Shown: positions 7,875 to 14,445 of the stretch, piece by piece
How the letters are laid out: each line of letters opens with the position of its first letter
Position numbering within the stretch: position 1 is the first letter of the stretch
NCBI GenBank assembly: GCA_910587235.1
Contig: CAJUKD010000034.1
Span: forward strand, 1 to 24,355
DNA length: 24,355 nt
Direction: 5' to 3'
From: an uncultured Muribaculaceae bacterium
GTDB lineage: Bacteria > Bacteroidota > Bacteroidia > Bacteroidales > Muribaculaceae
Notes under the pieces: model-generated
The model's database searches: none
Told to the model about the DNA's origin: nothing
The model's input: the letters and a program-made list of their open reading frames with translations, nothing else
Made by a program: the position numbers and the translations under genes

Positions 7875-8648
7875 ATGGATACTACCACCAGACCTCTTAT
7901 AATGATAATCAACGATGACAGCGTAGAAGCGCCCGGAATCCATCATCTCGCTGAATGCGTGGCTGATGTGGCCGATATTTATATTGTCGCCCCACGTAAT
8001 CCCCATTCAGGACAATCGGCGGCTCTGACTGTCGGAGCACCCCTTCGCATAGCAGAACTTGCCGGACGCGACGGGCTGCGCGTGTTCACCGTCAACGGAA
8101 CGCCCGTCGACTGCGTAAAGCTCGGTCTGCACGCTATTGTTCCACGCCGTCCCGACCTTGTGCTTTCCGGAATCAACCACGGTTCAAATTCGGGAACTGC
8201 CATAACTTATTCAGGCACCATGGGCGCCGTGCTCGAAGCCTGCATGGTAGGCATTCCGGCAGTCGGGTTCTCGCTGCTCCATCATTCCATGAAAGCGGAC
8301 TTCACTCTGTCCACACAATGGGTACGCCGTATAATCCTCGACGTTCTCGAAAAAGGCTTGCCTGAGGGTATATGCCTGAATGTCAACATTCCTGCCAAAG
8401 TCACACCTGAAGGAATACGTGTATGCCGTGCTGCCAAAGGCCACTGGAGCGAAGAATACAAACGCTATCTCGACCCGTCGGGAAATCCGTTCTACTGGCT
8501 TACCGGACGTTTCGTCAACGGAGAACCTGAAGCCGACGACACAGACGAATACTGGCTCAATCGGCGCTATATCAGCGTAGTACCTGTCACTCCCGACCAA
8601 AGCTATACACCTGCCGTCAAAGAGATGTCGCAACGTTTCAATTCCTGA
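7875..8648 (+). CDS. surE: 5'/3'-nucleotidase SurE
   Basis: SurE is a metal-dependent nucleoside monophosphate phosphatase, sometimes with exopolyphosphatase activity, linked to stationary-phase survival. The 257 residues show the family motifs in order: IINDDSVEAPG (11-21, with metal ligands Asp14 and Asp15), APRNPHSGQSAALT (39-52, with the active-site Ser45), and LVLSGINHGSN near residue 97, whose Asn completes the metal site. The usual NDDG is NDDS here, a small departure that leaves the Asp pair intact. The ATG at 7875 follows a promoter-like element by about 50 nt. It is divergent from parA; the next gene downstream, after 113 nt, is the GNAT-like gene. Confidence 0.95.
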   Translation: MDTTTRPLIMIINDDSVEAPGIHHLAECVADVADIYIVAPRNPHSGQSAALTVGAPLRIAELAGRDGLRVFTVNGTPVDCVKLGLHAIVPRRPDLVLSGINHGSNSGTAITYSGTMGAVLEACMVGIPAVGFSLLHHSMKADFTLSTQWVRRIILDVLEKGLPEGICLNVNIPAKVTPEGIRVCRAAKGHWSEEYKRYLDPSGNPFYWLTGRFVNGEPEADDTDEYWLNRRYISVVPVTPDQSYTPAVKEMSQRFNS

Positions 8649-8729
8649 ACACCGAGTCCCCTCCAGTCCGTCTGCCTTACATTATTCATGCTACGGTCGT
8701 GATCATGCAGGTTTTACAAATATTTTCCG

Positions 8730-8737
8730 TATATTTG
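8730..8737 (+). promoter_or_regulatory. -7 promoter element for the GNAT-IbrA-IbrB unit
   Basis: In the 113-nt spacer after surE, TATATTTG matches the -7 consensus TAnnTTTG exactly, 24 nt before the ATG at 8762. No good -33 TTG sits about 19-21 nt upstream. It suggests the three-gene unit has its own promoter and is not merely read through from surE. I found no convincing terminator hairpin after surE. Confidence 0.38.
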
Positions 8738-8761
8738 TATTTGAAAAACAATCATTAATAA

Positions 8762-9169
8762 ATGGAAGTAATAAGCCTGCACGGGACTGACGACCGCCTT
8801 TACGAACTCGTATCGCGCCTGGTCATGAACCCCGAGATTCTGCGGCAAAACAACAACTATCCTTTCAAGACAAGCAACGGGCATACATGGTACCTTTGCA
8901 TGGACAATGGATGTGTTTCAGGATTCATGCCTGTTCTTACAAAAGGCCGGGGATTATATATAGACAATTACTATATATCAGGAGATGAGCCTGAAATACT
9001 GGATTTACTGACCGAAGCCATTCTGGCTTCGACCGATAAGACTGTCACCGTACTCTCCCATAAGCGCCACACCGGACTATTCCGCAGACATGGTTTTATT
9101 TCGGGTACTGTATTCGCCCTGTATGACAAAATGAGTTGTCTTCGCACGAAAGGAGCGGTTGAAAAATGA
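8762..9169 (+). CDS. Small GNAT-like acetyltransferase, associated with ibrAB
   Basis: This 135-residue soluble protein is probably a compact member of the GNAT fold. The middle carries a beta-strand pair with a Gly-rich turn (GRGLYIDNYYISGDEPEI), and the C-terminal HTGLFRRHGFISGTVFALYDK resembles the GNAT end pattern in which a helix leads to a 'GF' and a final strand. The classical acetyl-CoA loop (Q/RxxGxG/A) is not obvious, so activity is uncertain and it may be a degenerate or non-catalytic member. Its TGA overlaps the ATG of the next gene by 4 nt (ATGA), which implies translational coupling to the IbrA-like protein. The substrate is unknown. The fold is inferred from pattern alone. Confidence 0.55.
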   Translation: MEVISLHGTDDRLYELVSRLVMNPEILRQNNNYPFKTSNGHTWYLCMDNGCVSGFMPVLTKGRGLYIDNYYISGDEPEILDLLTEAILASTDKTVTVLSHKRHTGLFRRHGFISGTVFALYDKMSCLRTKGAVEK

Positions 9170-10464
9170 TACGCCGCCTGAATGTATATGAAGCGGTGCA
9201 GGAAAGACTAAAGTTGATTTTTGATAACTTCGACTATGTGTACGTATCTTTTTCCGGAGGTAAGGACAGCGGCGCGCTCCTGAATCTTTGTGTCGAATAT
9301 ATAAGAAAGAATCTTCCGGGGCGTAAACTCGGCGTACTGCATCTGGACTACGAGGCCCAGTACAGTCATACAACCGAATATGTCGCAAAAAGACTTTCCG
9401 AGGACAGCGATATTCTTGAAGTATTCCATTGCTGCGTACCTTTCAAAGTCGCCACATGCACTTCCATGTTCCAGTCCTACTGGCGCCCGTGGGAAGATTC
9501 AAAAAAAGATATATGGGTAAGAGAAATGCCCGACGGCTGTTATACGGCCGACGATTTCGATTTTTTCGACGACGGACTGTGGGATTATGATTTCCAGCGC
9601 TTGTTCGCCAAATGGATGCGCAAACGCAAACAATGCCGTCGCGTGTGCTGTCTGGTCGGCATACGCACTCAGGAGAGCTTCAACCGTTGGCGCACCATCC
9701 ACAGCGACAAAAACTACCGTCACTTCGGTTCCCTTAAATGGACGCACTGCATTGATAGCCACATCGTGAACGCATACCCCCTCTACGACTGGAAAACATC
9801 GGATATATGGACCGCCCATGGACGATTCAACTGGTCGTACAACAGACTTTATGATCTCTATTATCAGGCGGGAATACCTATCGGACGCCAGCGCGTAGCA
9901 AGCCCGTTCATCTCTCAGGCTTTATCGACATTGGCAGTGTACAAAGCGATTGATCCGGACACATGGGGACGGCTTATAAGCCGTGTGAACGGAGTAAACT
10001 TCGCCGGTCTGTACGGCAACACTCTTGCCATGGGATGGAAATCCATAAAATGTCCTGACGGTTTTTCATGGAAAGAGTATATGGAATTCCTGTTGCAGAC
10101 TCTACCGGAGGAAACCAGAAATAATTACCTCGACAAACTCCGGGTAAGTATCCGCTTCTGGCGCGAACGCGGAGGATGCCTCAGCAACAACACAATAAGC
10201 AAGCTACGCGAACTCGGCATTCCGATTTTCATAGGTTCGAAATCAGCATACCACACAGACAAACGCCCGGTCAGGATGGAGTATCTCGACGACATCGACA
10301 TTCAGGAATTCCGTGAGATTCCGACCTACAAACGCATGTGCATCTGCATACTCAAAAACGACCACAGCTGCAAATACATGGGATTCGCTCTTACCAAGCG
10401 GGAACGGGAAATAAAAGACATGATAACAAAAAAATACAAACCCATTCAGAATGGAGAAATATAA
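9166..10464 (+). CDS. ibrA: IbrA-like DUF3440 PP-loop protein (PAPS reductase-like fold)
   Basis: The 432-residue protein has an adenylate-binding PP-loop, SFSGGKDS (28-35), then a second conserved motif GIRTQES (165-171), and a long C-terminal DUF3440 region with many aromatic residues. The arrangement matches IbrA, described in E. coli as an activator of immunoglobulin-binding (eib) genes together with IbrB. I do not see the C-terminal Cys motif (ECGxH type) of true PAPS reductases, so sulfate assimilation is unlikely; clustered cysteines at 157-162 are near the second motif. It overlaps the GNAT-like gene by 4 nt and the IbrB-like gene by 14 nt, so the three are one unit. What it modifies is unknown. 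The family call is good; the function is open. Confidence 0.82.
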   Translation: MIRRLNVYEAVQERLKLIFDNFDYVYVSFSGGKDSGALLNLCVEYIRKNLPGRKLGVLHLDYEAQYSHTTEYVAKRLSEDSDILEVFHCCVPFKVATCTSMFQSYWRPWEDSKKDIWVREMPDGCYTADDFDFFDDGLWDYDFQRLFAKWMRKRKQCRRVCCLVGIRTQESFNRWRTIHSDKNYRHFGSLKWTHCIDSHIVNAYPLYDWKTSDIWTAHGRFNWSYNRLYDLYYQAGIPIGRQRVASPFISQALSTLAVYKAIDPDTWGRLISRVNGVNFAGLYGNTLAMGWKSIKCPDGFSWKEYMEFLLQTLPEETRNNYLDKLRVSIRFWRERGGCLSNNTISKLRELGIPIFIGSKSAYHTDKRPVRMEYLDDIDIQEFREIPTYKRMCICILKNDHSCKYMGFALTKREREIKDMITKKYKPIQNGEI

Positions 10465-10969
10465 AAGTCCTGTATATAATGTGATAGCCGTTCCGGTCGA
10501 GAAAGTCGTGGCAAACAATTATAATCCCAATGTCGTGGCGCCTCCCGAAATGAAACTGCTCGAACTTTCGATCTGGGAGGACGGTTATACCATGCCTTGC
10601 GTGTGTTATTATCTGAAAGAATCCGACCGCTACGAGATTGTCGACGGTTTTCACAGATATATGGTAATGAAAAGCTCAGCGCGCATCTACGAGCGGGAAC
10701 ATGGACTACTCCCCGTCACAGTAATAGACAAGGATCTCTCCAACAGAATGAGTTCTACAATACGTCACAACCGCGCACGAGGAATCCACAGTGTGGAACT
10801 TATGAGCAATATAGTGGCGGAACTGACACGCGCCGGCATGTCGGACAGCTGGATTATGCGAAACATCGGAATGGACAAAGACGAACTGCTGCGGCTGAAA
10901 CAGATCAGCGGCCTGGCCGAACTCTTCGCCAACAAAGACTTCAGCATGTCCGACGACTGGAAAGAATAG
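10451..10969 (+). CDS. ibrB: IbrB-like ParB-fold (ParB N-terminal domain) protein
   Basis: This 172-residue protein carries a ParB/Srx-like domain: an NPN turn (25-27), WEDGYTMPC near 42-50, the key DGFHR motif (65-69) and a basic RHNRARG loop (106-112), then a short helical tail that could form a helix-turn-helix (about 115-152). It lacks the C-terminal dimer domain of chromosomal ParB. Pairing with an upstream DUF3440 protein is the IbrA-IbrB arrangement. The ATG lies inside the ibrA-like gene with a 14-nt overlap. It probably works with the IbrA-like partner, perhaps by binding DNA or a nucleotide; neither is shown. It ends 23 nt before the stop of the convergent NeuB-type gene. Confidence 0.78.
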   Translation: MEKYKSPVYNVIAVPVEKVVANNYNPNVVAPPEMKLLELSIWEDGYTMPCVCYYLKESDRYEIVDGFHRYMVMKSSARIYEREHGLLPVTVIDKDLSNRMSSTIRHNRARGIHSVELMSNIVAELTRAGMSDSWIMRNIGMDKDELLRLKQISGLAELFANKDFSMSDDWKE

Positions 10970-10979
10970 CTTTAGCTAT
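10966..10979. terminator. Weak hairpin between convergent genes
   Basis: ATAGC (10966-10970), a TTTA loop and GCTAT (10975-10979) form a 5-bp stem overlapping the ibrB-like stop codon. On the minus strand the stem is preceded by a run of T and followed by TTCTTTCC, so it might help end transcription from the neuB side. There is no T-tract on the plus side. The position between two convergent units is the main support. Confidence 0.25.
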
Positions 10980-10992
10980 CGAAAAAACAGCG

Positions 10993-12000
10993 TCAACGTT
11001 CGATGAGTTCGTCGGGGGCGAAGGAGCGTATGGCGGGAGTGCCTATTATTTCGTCCCACAGCATGGGGGATATTCCACCGCCTGGACGTTTGACTTCAAG
11101 ATTTTCTTCTGTAAGAATTTCACCTTTGGCTATTGCACGCGCAGCAACGATGCTACGGCGCGCGACTTCGATATTGGACCGTTCGGCGTCGGCCGCTATT
11201 TTTATGCCGTCGCCGAGAGCGACGTCGATGCGCCGTATTTCCTGTACCATACGGCGCAGCTCGTCGTATTCGAGCGACGCGCGGTGGTCAGGTCCCGGAA
11301 GACTGCGCGACATTGTGAAGTGTTTCTCGATCACACAGGCACCATGCCCTACGGCTGCCAAAGGAACAGCGATTCCGACCGTATGGTCGCTGTAACCTAC
11401 TCCACCGCAGCCAAGGGTGGCAAGAGCGTCCATCGCTCTGAGATTGACAGCTTCGTAGGGAGTCGGATACTGGGTGGTGCAATGTAGAAGTATTACGTCA
11501 GTACGCTGAACCCCGCCTTTTTCAAGAATACCGACAGCACGGTCGACTTCGTCGAGTGTCGACATTCCGGTCGAGAGTATAATTCTGCGGCCGGGACGTG
11601 CGATACGTCGCAGATAAGGCAGATTTGTCACTTCACCCGACGGAATCTTCCAATAATCCATATCGAACGCTTCAAGGCATTCTATGGATGGTCGGTCAAA
11701 TGGTGTGCTCATGAATCCTATATTCACATCGTCGCATATACGTTTCAGCTCCGCATAAGCTGAAAGAGGGAGATGGATGGCCTTGCACATCTCAAGCTGG
11801 CTCTGCGCCTCGCCTGTCGTTTCTTTCTGGTATTCGGCTTTAGGCGCATACGCCGATATGACAAGTTCGGGTACCGCTGTCTGAAACTTGACATAGTCGG
11901 CACCGGCTTCTTTAGCCGCATAGATCAGACGGCGCGCCATGTTTATGTCGCCGTTGTGGTTCACGCCGGCTTCAGCTATTATTATCGTGTGATGACTCAT
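10993..12000 (-). CDS. NeuB/LegI-type nonulosonic acid synthase
   Basis: The 335-residue enzyme condenses phosphoenolpyruvate with an N-acetylated hexosamine (ManNAc or a 2,4-diacetamido sugar) to give a nine-carbon acid. Motifs seen: AGVNHNG (11-17), KFQ (38-40), FMSTPFD (96-102), HCTTQYPTPYE (173-183), GYSDHT (202-207), EKHFT (225-229), GPDH (236-239), and a C-terminal SAF (antifreeze-like) domain about 283-334. The HCTTxYPTPYE and GYSDHTVGIAVP wording looks closer to legionaminate (LegI) than to classic sialate synthases, but I cannot settle the substrate. Its ATG overlaps the end of the ATP-grasp gene by 4 nt. No CMP-transferase is present nearby to activate the product. Confidence 0.88.
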   Translation of the reverse strand: MSHHTIIIAEAGVNHNGDINMARRLIYAAKEAGADYVKFQTAVPELVISAYAPKAEYQKETTGEAQSQLEMCKAIHLPLSAYAELKRICDDVNIGFMSTPFDRPSIECLEAFDMDYWKIPSGEVTNLPYLRRIARPGRRIILSTGMSTLDEVDRAVGILEKGGVQRTDVILLHCTTQYPTPYEAVNLRAMDALATLGCGGVGYSDHTVGIAVPLAAVGHGACVIEKHFTMSRSLPGPDHRASLEYDELRRMVQEIRRIDVALGDGIKIAADAERSNIEVARRSIVAARAIAKGEILTEENLEVKRPGGGISPMLWDEIIGTPAIRSFAPDELIER

Positions 12001-12980
12001 AAGATTCTGTTATCGGGATAGAACACTGTTTCGGCCGGATAGCGGGAAATCTCCACACCGGCGAGAGCGGAAAGCGATGAAAGCTTTTCGCCAAGGGCTT
12101 CTCCTATGATCAGCGACGGTATATCGGCTCCGGCATGTACCGAGCAAACGCATCCTCCTCCGAGGCGCGGATTGATTTCCATAAGCAAAAGGCGACCGCC
12201 ATCGTCAAGGTCGCGCATGAACTGTACTGTCACAGCACCACGCAAACCTGTGGATGCAAGCACACGGCGCGTAAGAGCGTCGATTTCAGGATCGCTGACC
12301 GTGACTGTACGCATGGCCTCGCCGCCGCTCACTTCAACCCGACGACGCGCGCTCAGCGCCAACACCTCTCCCGAACGTACACTTACATAACAGTCAACGG
12401 AATATTCTTCCCTACGATCAATGCGTTCCTGAATAAGATATTCATCGGCACGTGGAAGAATATCGTCAAGCGCTTCCACCGAGCTTATGTGCACTATACC
12501 TTTCGAGGCCGAACCACGTCGCGGCTTCGCGATAAGACGCAGGCACGGCTCTCCGGGGATATAGGTTTTCGGCACAGGCAGTCCCAGGCGTTCAAACAAT
12601 GCAGCTGCACGCACTTTGTCAAACATTTCGTCGGCGGTGGCGGCATCCGCCGCAGGCACGAACACAGAACCGGGATAACGTCGGACATATTCGCAGGCCA
12701 CTGCCACAGCTCCGTCGACGAAAGGTACTATTATATCAACCGCTTCCGACTCGACTATGTCGTGGAGATCGTCGAATACGGCAGGATCGTTCCAACGCTT
12801 GCCTATCACTATGTCGGCAAGGCATGCCAAGGGAACATGCCTGTCCATCTCATAGCTGATGATGCGGCATGAACAGGCTCTCGCGGCAGCCGCATCCATA
12901 AACATACGCGCCATAGATACCCTTTTGGCTCCTCCGAGAAAAAGCAGGGTCAGTTTTTGCCTCGAATCAGCAATATCCAT
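11997..12980 (-). CDS. ATP-grasp domain protein in the nonulosonate-like cassette
   Basis: The protein has ATP-grasp architecture. Numbered from a TTG two codons upstream of the ATG, the N-terminal Rossmann-like half has LLFLGGAKRVSMAR (14-27), then the nucleotide-binding AKPRRGSASKG (153-163), LIQERI (184-189) and the metal-binding MEINPRLGGG (269-278). Such enzymes join a carboxylate to an amine or thiol through an acylphosphate. I chose the ATG at 12980, 2 nt past the end of the LegB-like gene. The flanking sugar genes suggest it acts on a carboxylated sugar or adds an amino acid to one, but the acceptor is unknown. It could also be a PylC- or CarB-like ligase recruited to this locus. Confidence 0.8.
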   Translation of the reverse strand: MDIADSRQKLTLLFLGGAKRVSMARMFMDAAAARACSCRIISYEMDRHVPLACLADIVIGKRWNDPAVFDDLHDIVESEAVDIIVPFVDGAVAVACEYVRRYPGSVFVPAADAATADEMFDKVRAAALFERLGLPVPKTYIPGEPCLRLIAKPRRGSASKGIVHISSVEALDDILPRADEYLIQERIDRREEYSVDCYVSVRSGEVLALSARRRVEVSGGEAMRTVTVSDPEIDALTRRVLASTGLRGAVTVQFMRDLDDGGRLLLMEINPRLGGGCVCSVHAGADIPSLIIGEALGEKLSSLSALAGVEISRYPAETVFYPDNRIL

Positions 12981-12982
12981 AA

Positions 12983-13972
12983 TCAACGGTTATAAATATC
13001 TGTTTTATATTTAGCCAGATTTTCCGGACACGAGAACCATTCTATGGTTTTACGCAGCCCATCGGCCAAAGTATGCCGCGGACGCCAGTCTGTCAGACTG
13101 CAAATCAGAGAATTGTCACCGCAAAGACGGTTGACTTCGCTCGATGCCGGACGCAGCCGCTGAGGGTCGACAACATATCGGACGTCGCGTCCCATCAGTC
13201 CGGCTATAAGTTCCAATGTTTCAGCCATGGAAACTTCCGTCCCTGTGGCTATGTTTATGTCGCGGCCTTCTATTCCTTCCGCCTCGGCCAGAGCTATGAA
13301 TCCGGCTGCCGTATCCTCGACATAATTGAAATCACGCGTAGGAGTCAGGTCACCGACTTTTATCTCGTCAATACCCGCGGCAATCTGGGTAATGATTGTC
13401 GGAATAATGGCCCGCGCGCTCTGGCGTGGACCGTAGGTATTGAACGGACGTGCCGTAACTACCGGCAGACCGAAAGCATGATAGAAACTCTGCGCTATTG
13501 CATCGGCACCTATTTTTGTAGCAGAATACGGCGACTGCGGCTGACGCGGATGTGTTTCAGGTATCGGCACCTGCCGGGCCGTGCCATAGACCTCGCTGGT
13601 CGATGTCACCACAATGCGACGTACACCGGCATCGCGTGCGGCCTGGCACATGTTGAGCGTGCCGCGTATATTGGTATCGACATAGCTGTCGGGAGCCACA
13701 TAACTGTATGGAATCGCGATAAGTGCCGCCAGATGGAAAATCACTGCACATCCGCGGGTAATCTCACGGCACAAATCCGGATCGCGGACGTCGCCGCAGA
13801 CTACTTCAAGTCGGGGCGAACGCACATCATCGAGCCAGCCCCAGCTGTTAAACGAATTATACTGCGCAAGAGCACGCACACGGTAGCCACGTGCAAGAAG
13901 TGCTTCCGTAAGATGAGAGCCGATGAAGCCGTCGGCTCCGGTGACAAGTACAAGATCCTTGTTTTTTTCCAT
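12983..13972 (-). CDS. LegB-like NAD-dependent 4,6-dehydratase/epimerase (extended SDR)
   Basis: This 329-residue extended short-chain dehydrogenase has TGADGFIG (11-18) for NAD binding, STSEVYG (124-130) with a Thr/Ser-Glu typical of 4,6-dehydratases, YSATK (149-153) as the catalytic Tyr-Lys pair, and RPFNTYGPRQ (175-184). The SFNSWGWLD stretch (40-48) is what I remember as a hallmark of the LegB family that makes the UDP-4-keto-6-deoxy sugar in legionaminate synthesis. It is followed at 2 nt by the ATP-grasp gene and then the NeuB/LegI-type gene, and starts 5 nt after the small lipoprotein gene. The aminotransferase that normally follows LegB (LegC) is absent here. It could act on another UDP- or dTDP-sugar. 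Confidence 0.85.
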   Translation of the reverse strand: MEKNKDLVLVTGADGFIGSHLTEALLARGYRVRALAQYNSFNSWGWLDDVRSPRLEVVCGDVRDPDLCREITRGCAVIFHLAALIAIPYSYVAPDSYVDTNIRGTLNMCQAARDAGVRRIVVTSTSEVYGTARQVPIPETHPRQPQSPYSATKIGADAIAQSFYHAFGLPVVTARPFNTYGPRQSARAIIPTIITQIAAGIDEIKVGDLTPTRDFNYVEDTAAGFIALAEAEGIEGRDINIATGTEVSMAETLELIAGLMGRDVRYVVDPQRLRPASSEVNRLCGDNSLICSLTDWRPRHTLADGLRKTIEWFSCPENLAKYKTDIYNR

Positions 13973-13977
13973 AAAAG

Positions 13978-14445
13978 CTACCAGGTCTTTTTAAGTTCAT
14001 AGACGATACGGCGTCCTGCATCGTTGGTCCATTCGAGGCGCATCTGCCGGGAACTCCGTTCGGCGAAACGCAAGGCTACCACGGAATTCGGCGGAAACAT
14101 CAGAACTTCCGGCGCAGCATAAGGGGGCAGGCCGCCTTCAGCATCACCTTCACTATGAGTAAAGTCAAGGTACAGCAAGCCACCTTCGTCCTGCCACGAA
14201 CCCCAGCTGTCAAGGCTATCGTGATGGTCAGTTGTAATTGTAATACATATAAGATGATTCTGGAAACTCCAGAACAAACGTTCATGGGGAAGTTCGGGAT
14301 TCGGCTCTCCGTCGACAGTCATCGATTCCATATACCATGTCCCGAAAAAGTCGCCTATATCCCCGTTGTTCATCCTGCACGATGACAACAACGACAATAT
14401 AAGCGCACAGACCGCAAAGGTCAGGGATATGCCTGTTTTCTTCAT
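13978..14445 (-). CDS. Small lipocalin-like lipoprotein
   Basis: The 155-residue precursor has a signal peptide ending in the lipobox LLSSC with Cys23 as the lipidation site. After a short acidic linker comes FGTWYMESMTVDG (34-46), the Gly-x-Trp pattern seen at the start of lipocalin-like barrels, then beta-strand-rich sequence and a closing GRRIVYELKKTW. Bacteroidetes encode many such small lipoproteins, mostly of unknown role. The ATG overlaps the stop of the Wzi-type gene by 4 nt, which implies coupled translation and a shared envelope function. The fold is inferred from the GxW motif; no ligand is suggested. Confidence 0.65.
   Translation of the reverse strand: MKKTGISLTFAVCALILSLLSSCRMNNGDIGDFFGTWYMESMTVDGEPNPELPHERLFWSFQNHLICITITTDHHDSLDSWGSWQDEGGLLYLDFTHSEGDAEGGLPPYAAPEVLMFPPNSVVALRFAERSSRQMRLEWTNDAGRRIVYELKKTW

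Noticed and set aside
8142..8157. Second TGTTCCACG, inside surE
   Set aside because: The left arm matches parS but the right arm does not (about 10 of 16), and the bases encode a conserved SurE segment.
8649..8761. Possible terminator or lpxB remnant after surE
   Set aside because: I looked for a hairpin with a T-run and for coding similarity to lpxB. Only short CATG/TGATCA palindromes are present, with no stable stem and no lpxB-like reading frame.
10597..11487. Open frame of 296 codons on the plus strand spanning the ibrB-like and NeuB-type genes
   Set aside because: It is out of frame with the ibrB-like gene, then antisense to the NeuB-type gene, has a composition rich in Arg/Thr/Ser with no family signal, and crosses a convergent gene border. 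Both genes it covers have clear motifs.
13073..14002. 309-codon plus-strand frame antisense to the LegB-like gene
   Set aside because: It is an antisense shadow of a gene with complete SDR motifs; the same reasoning applies to the frames at 12135-12872 and 15384-15980.
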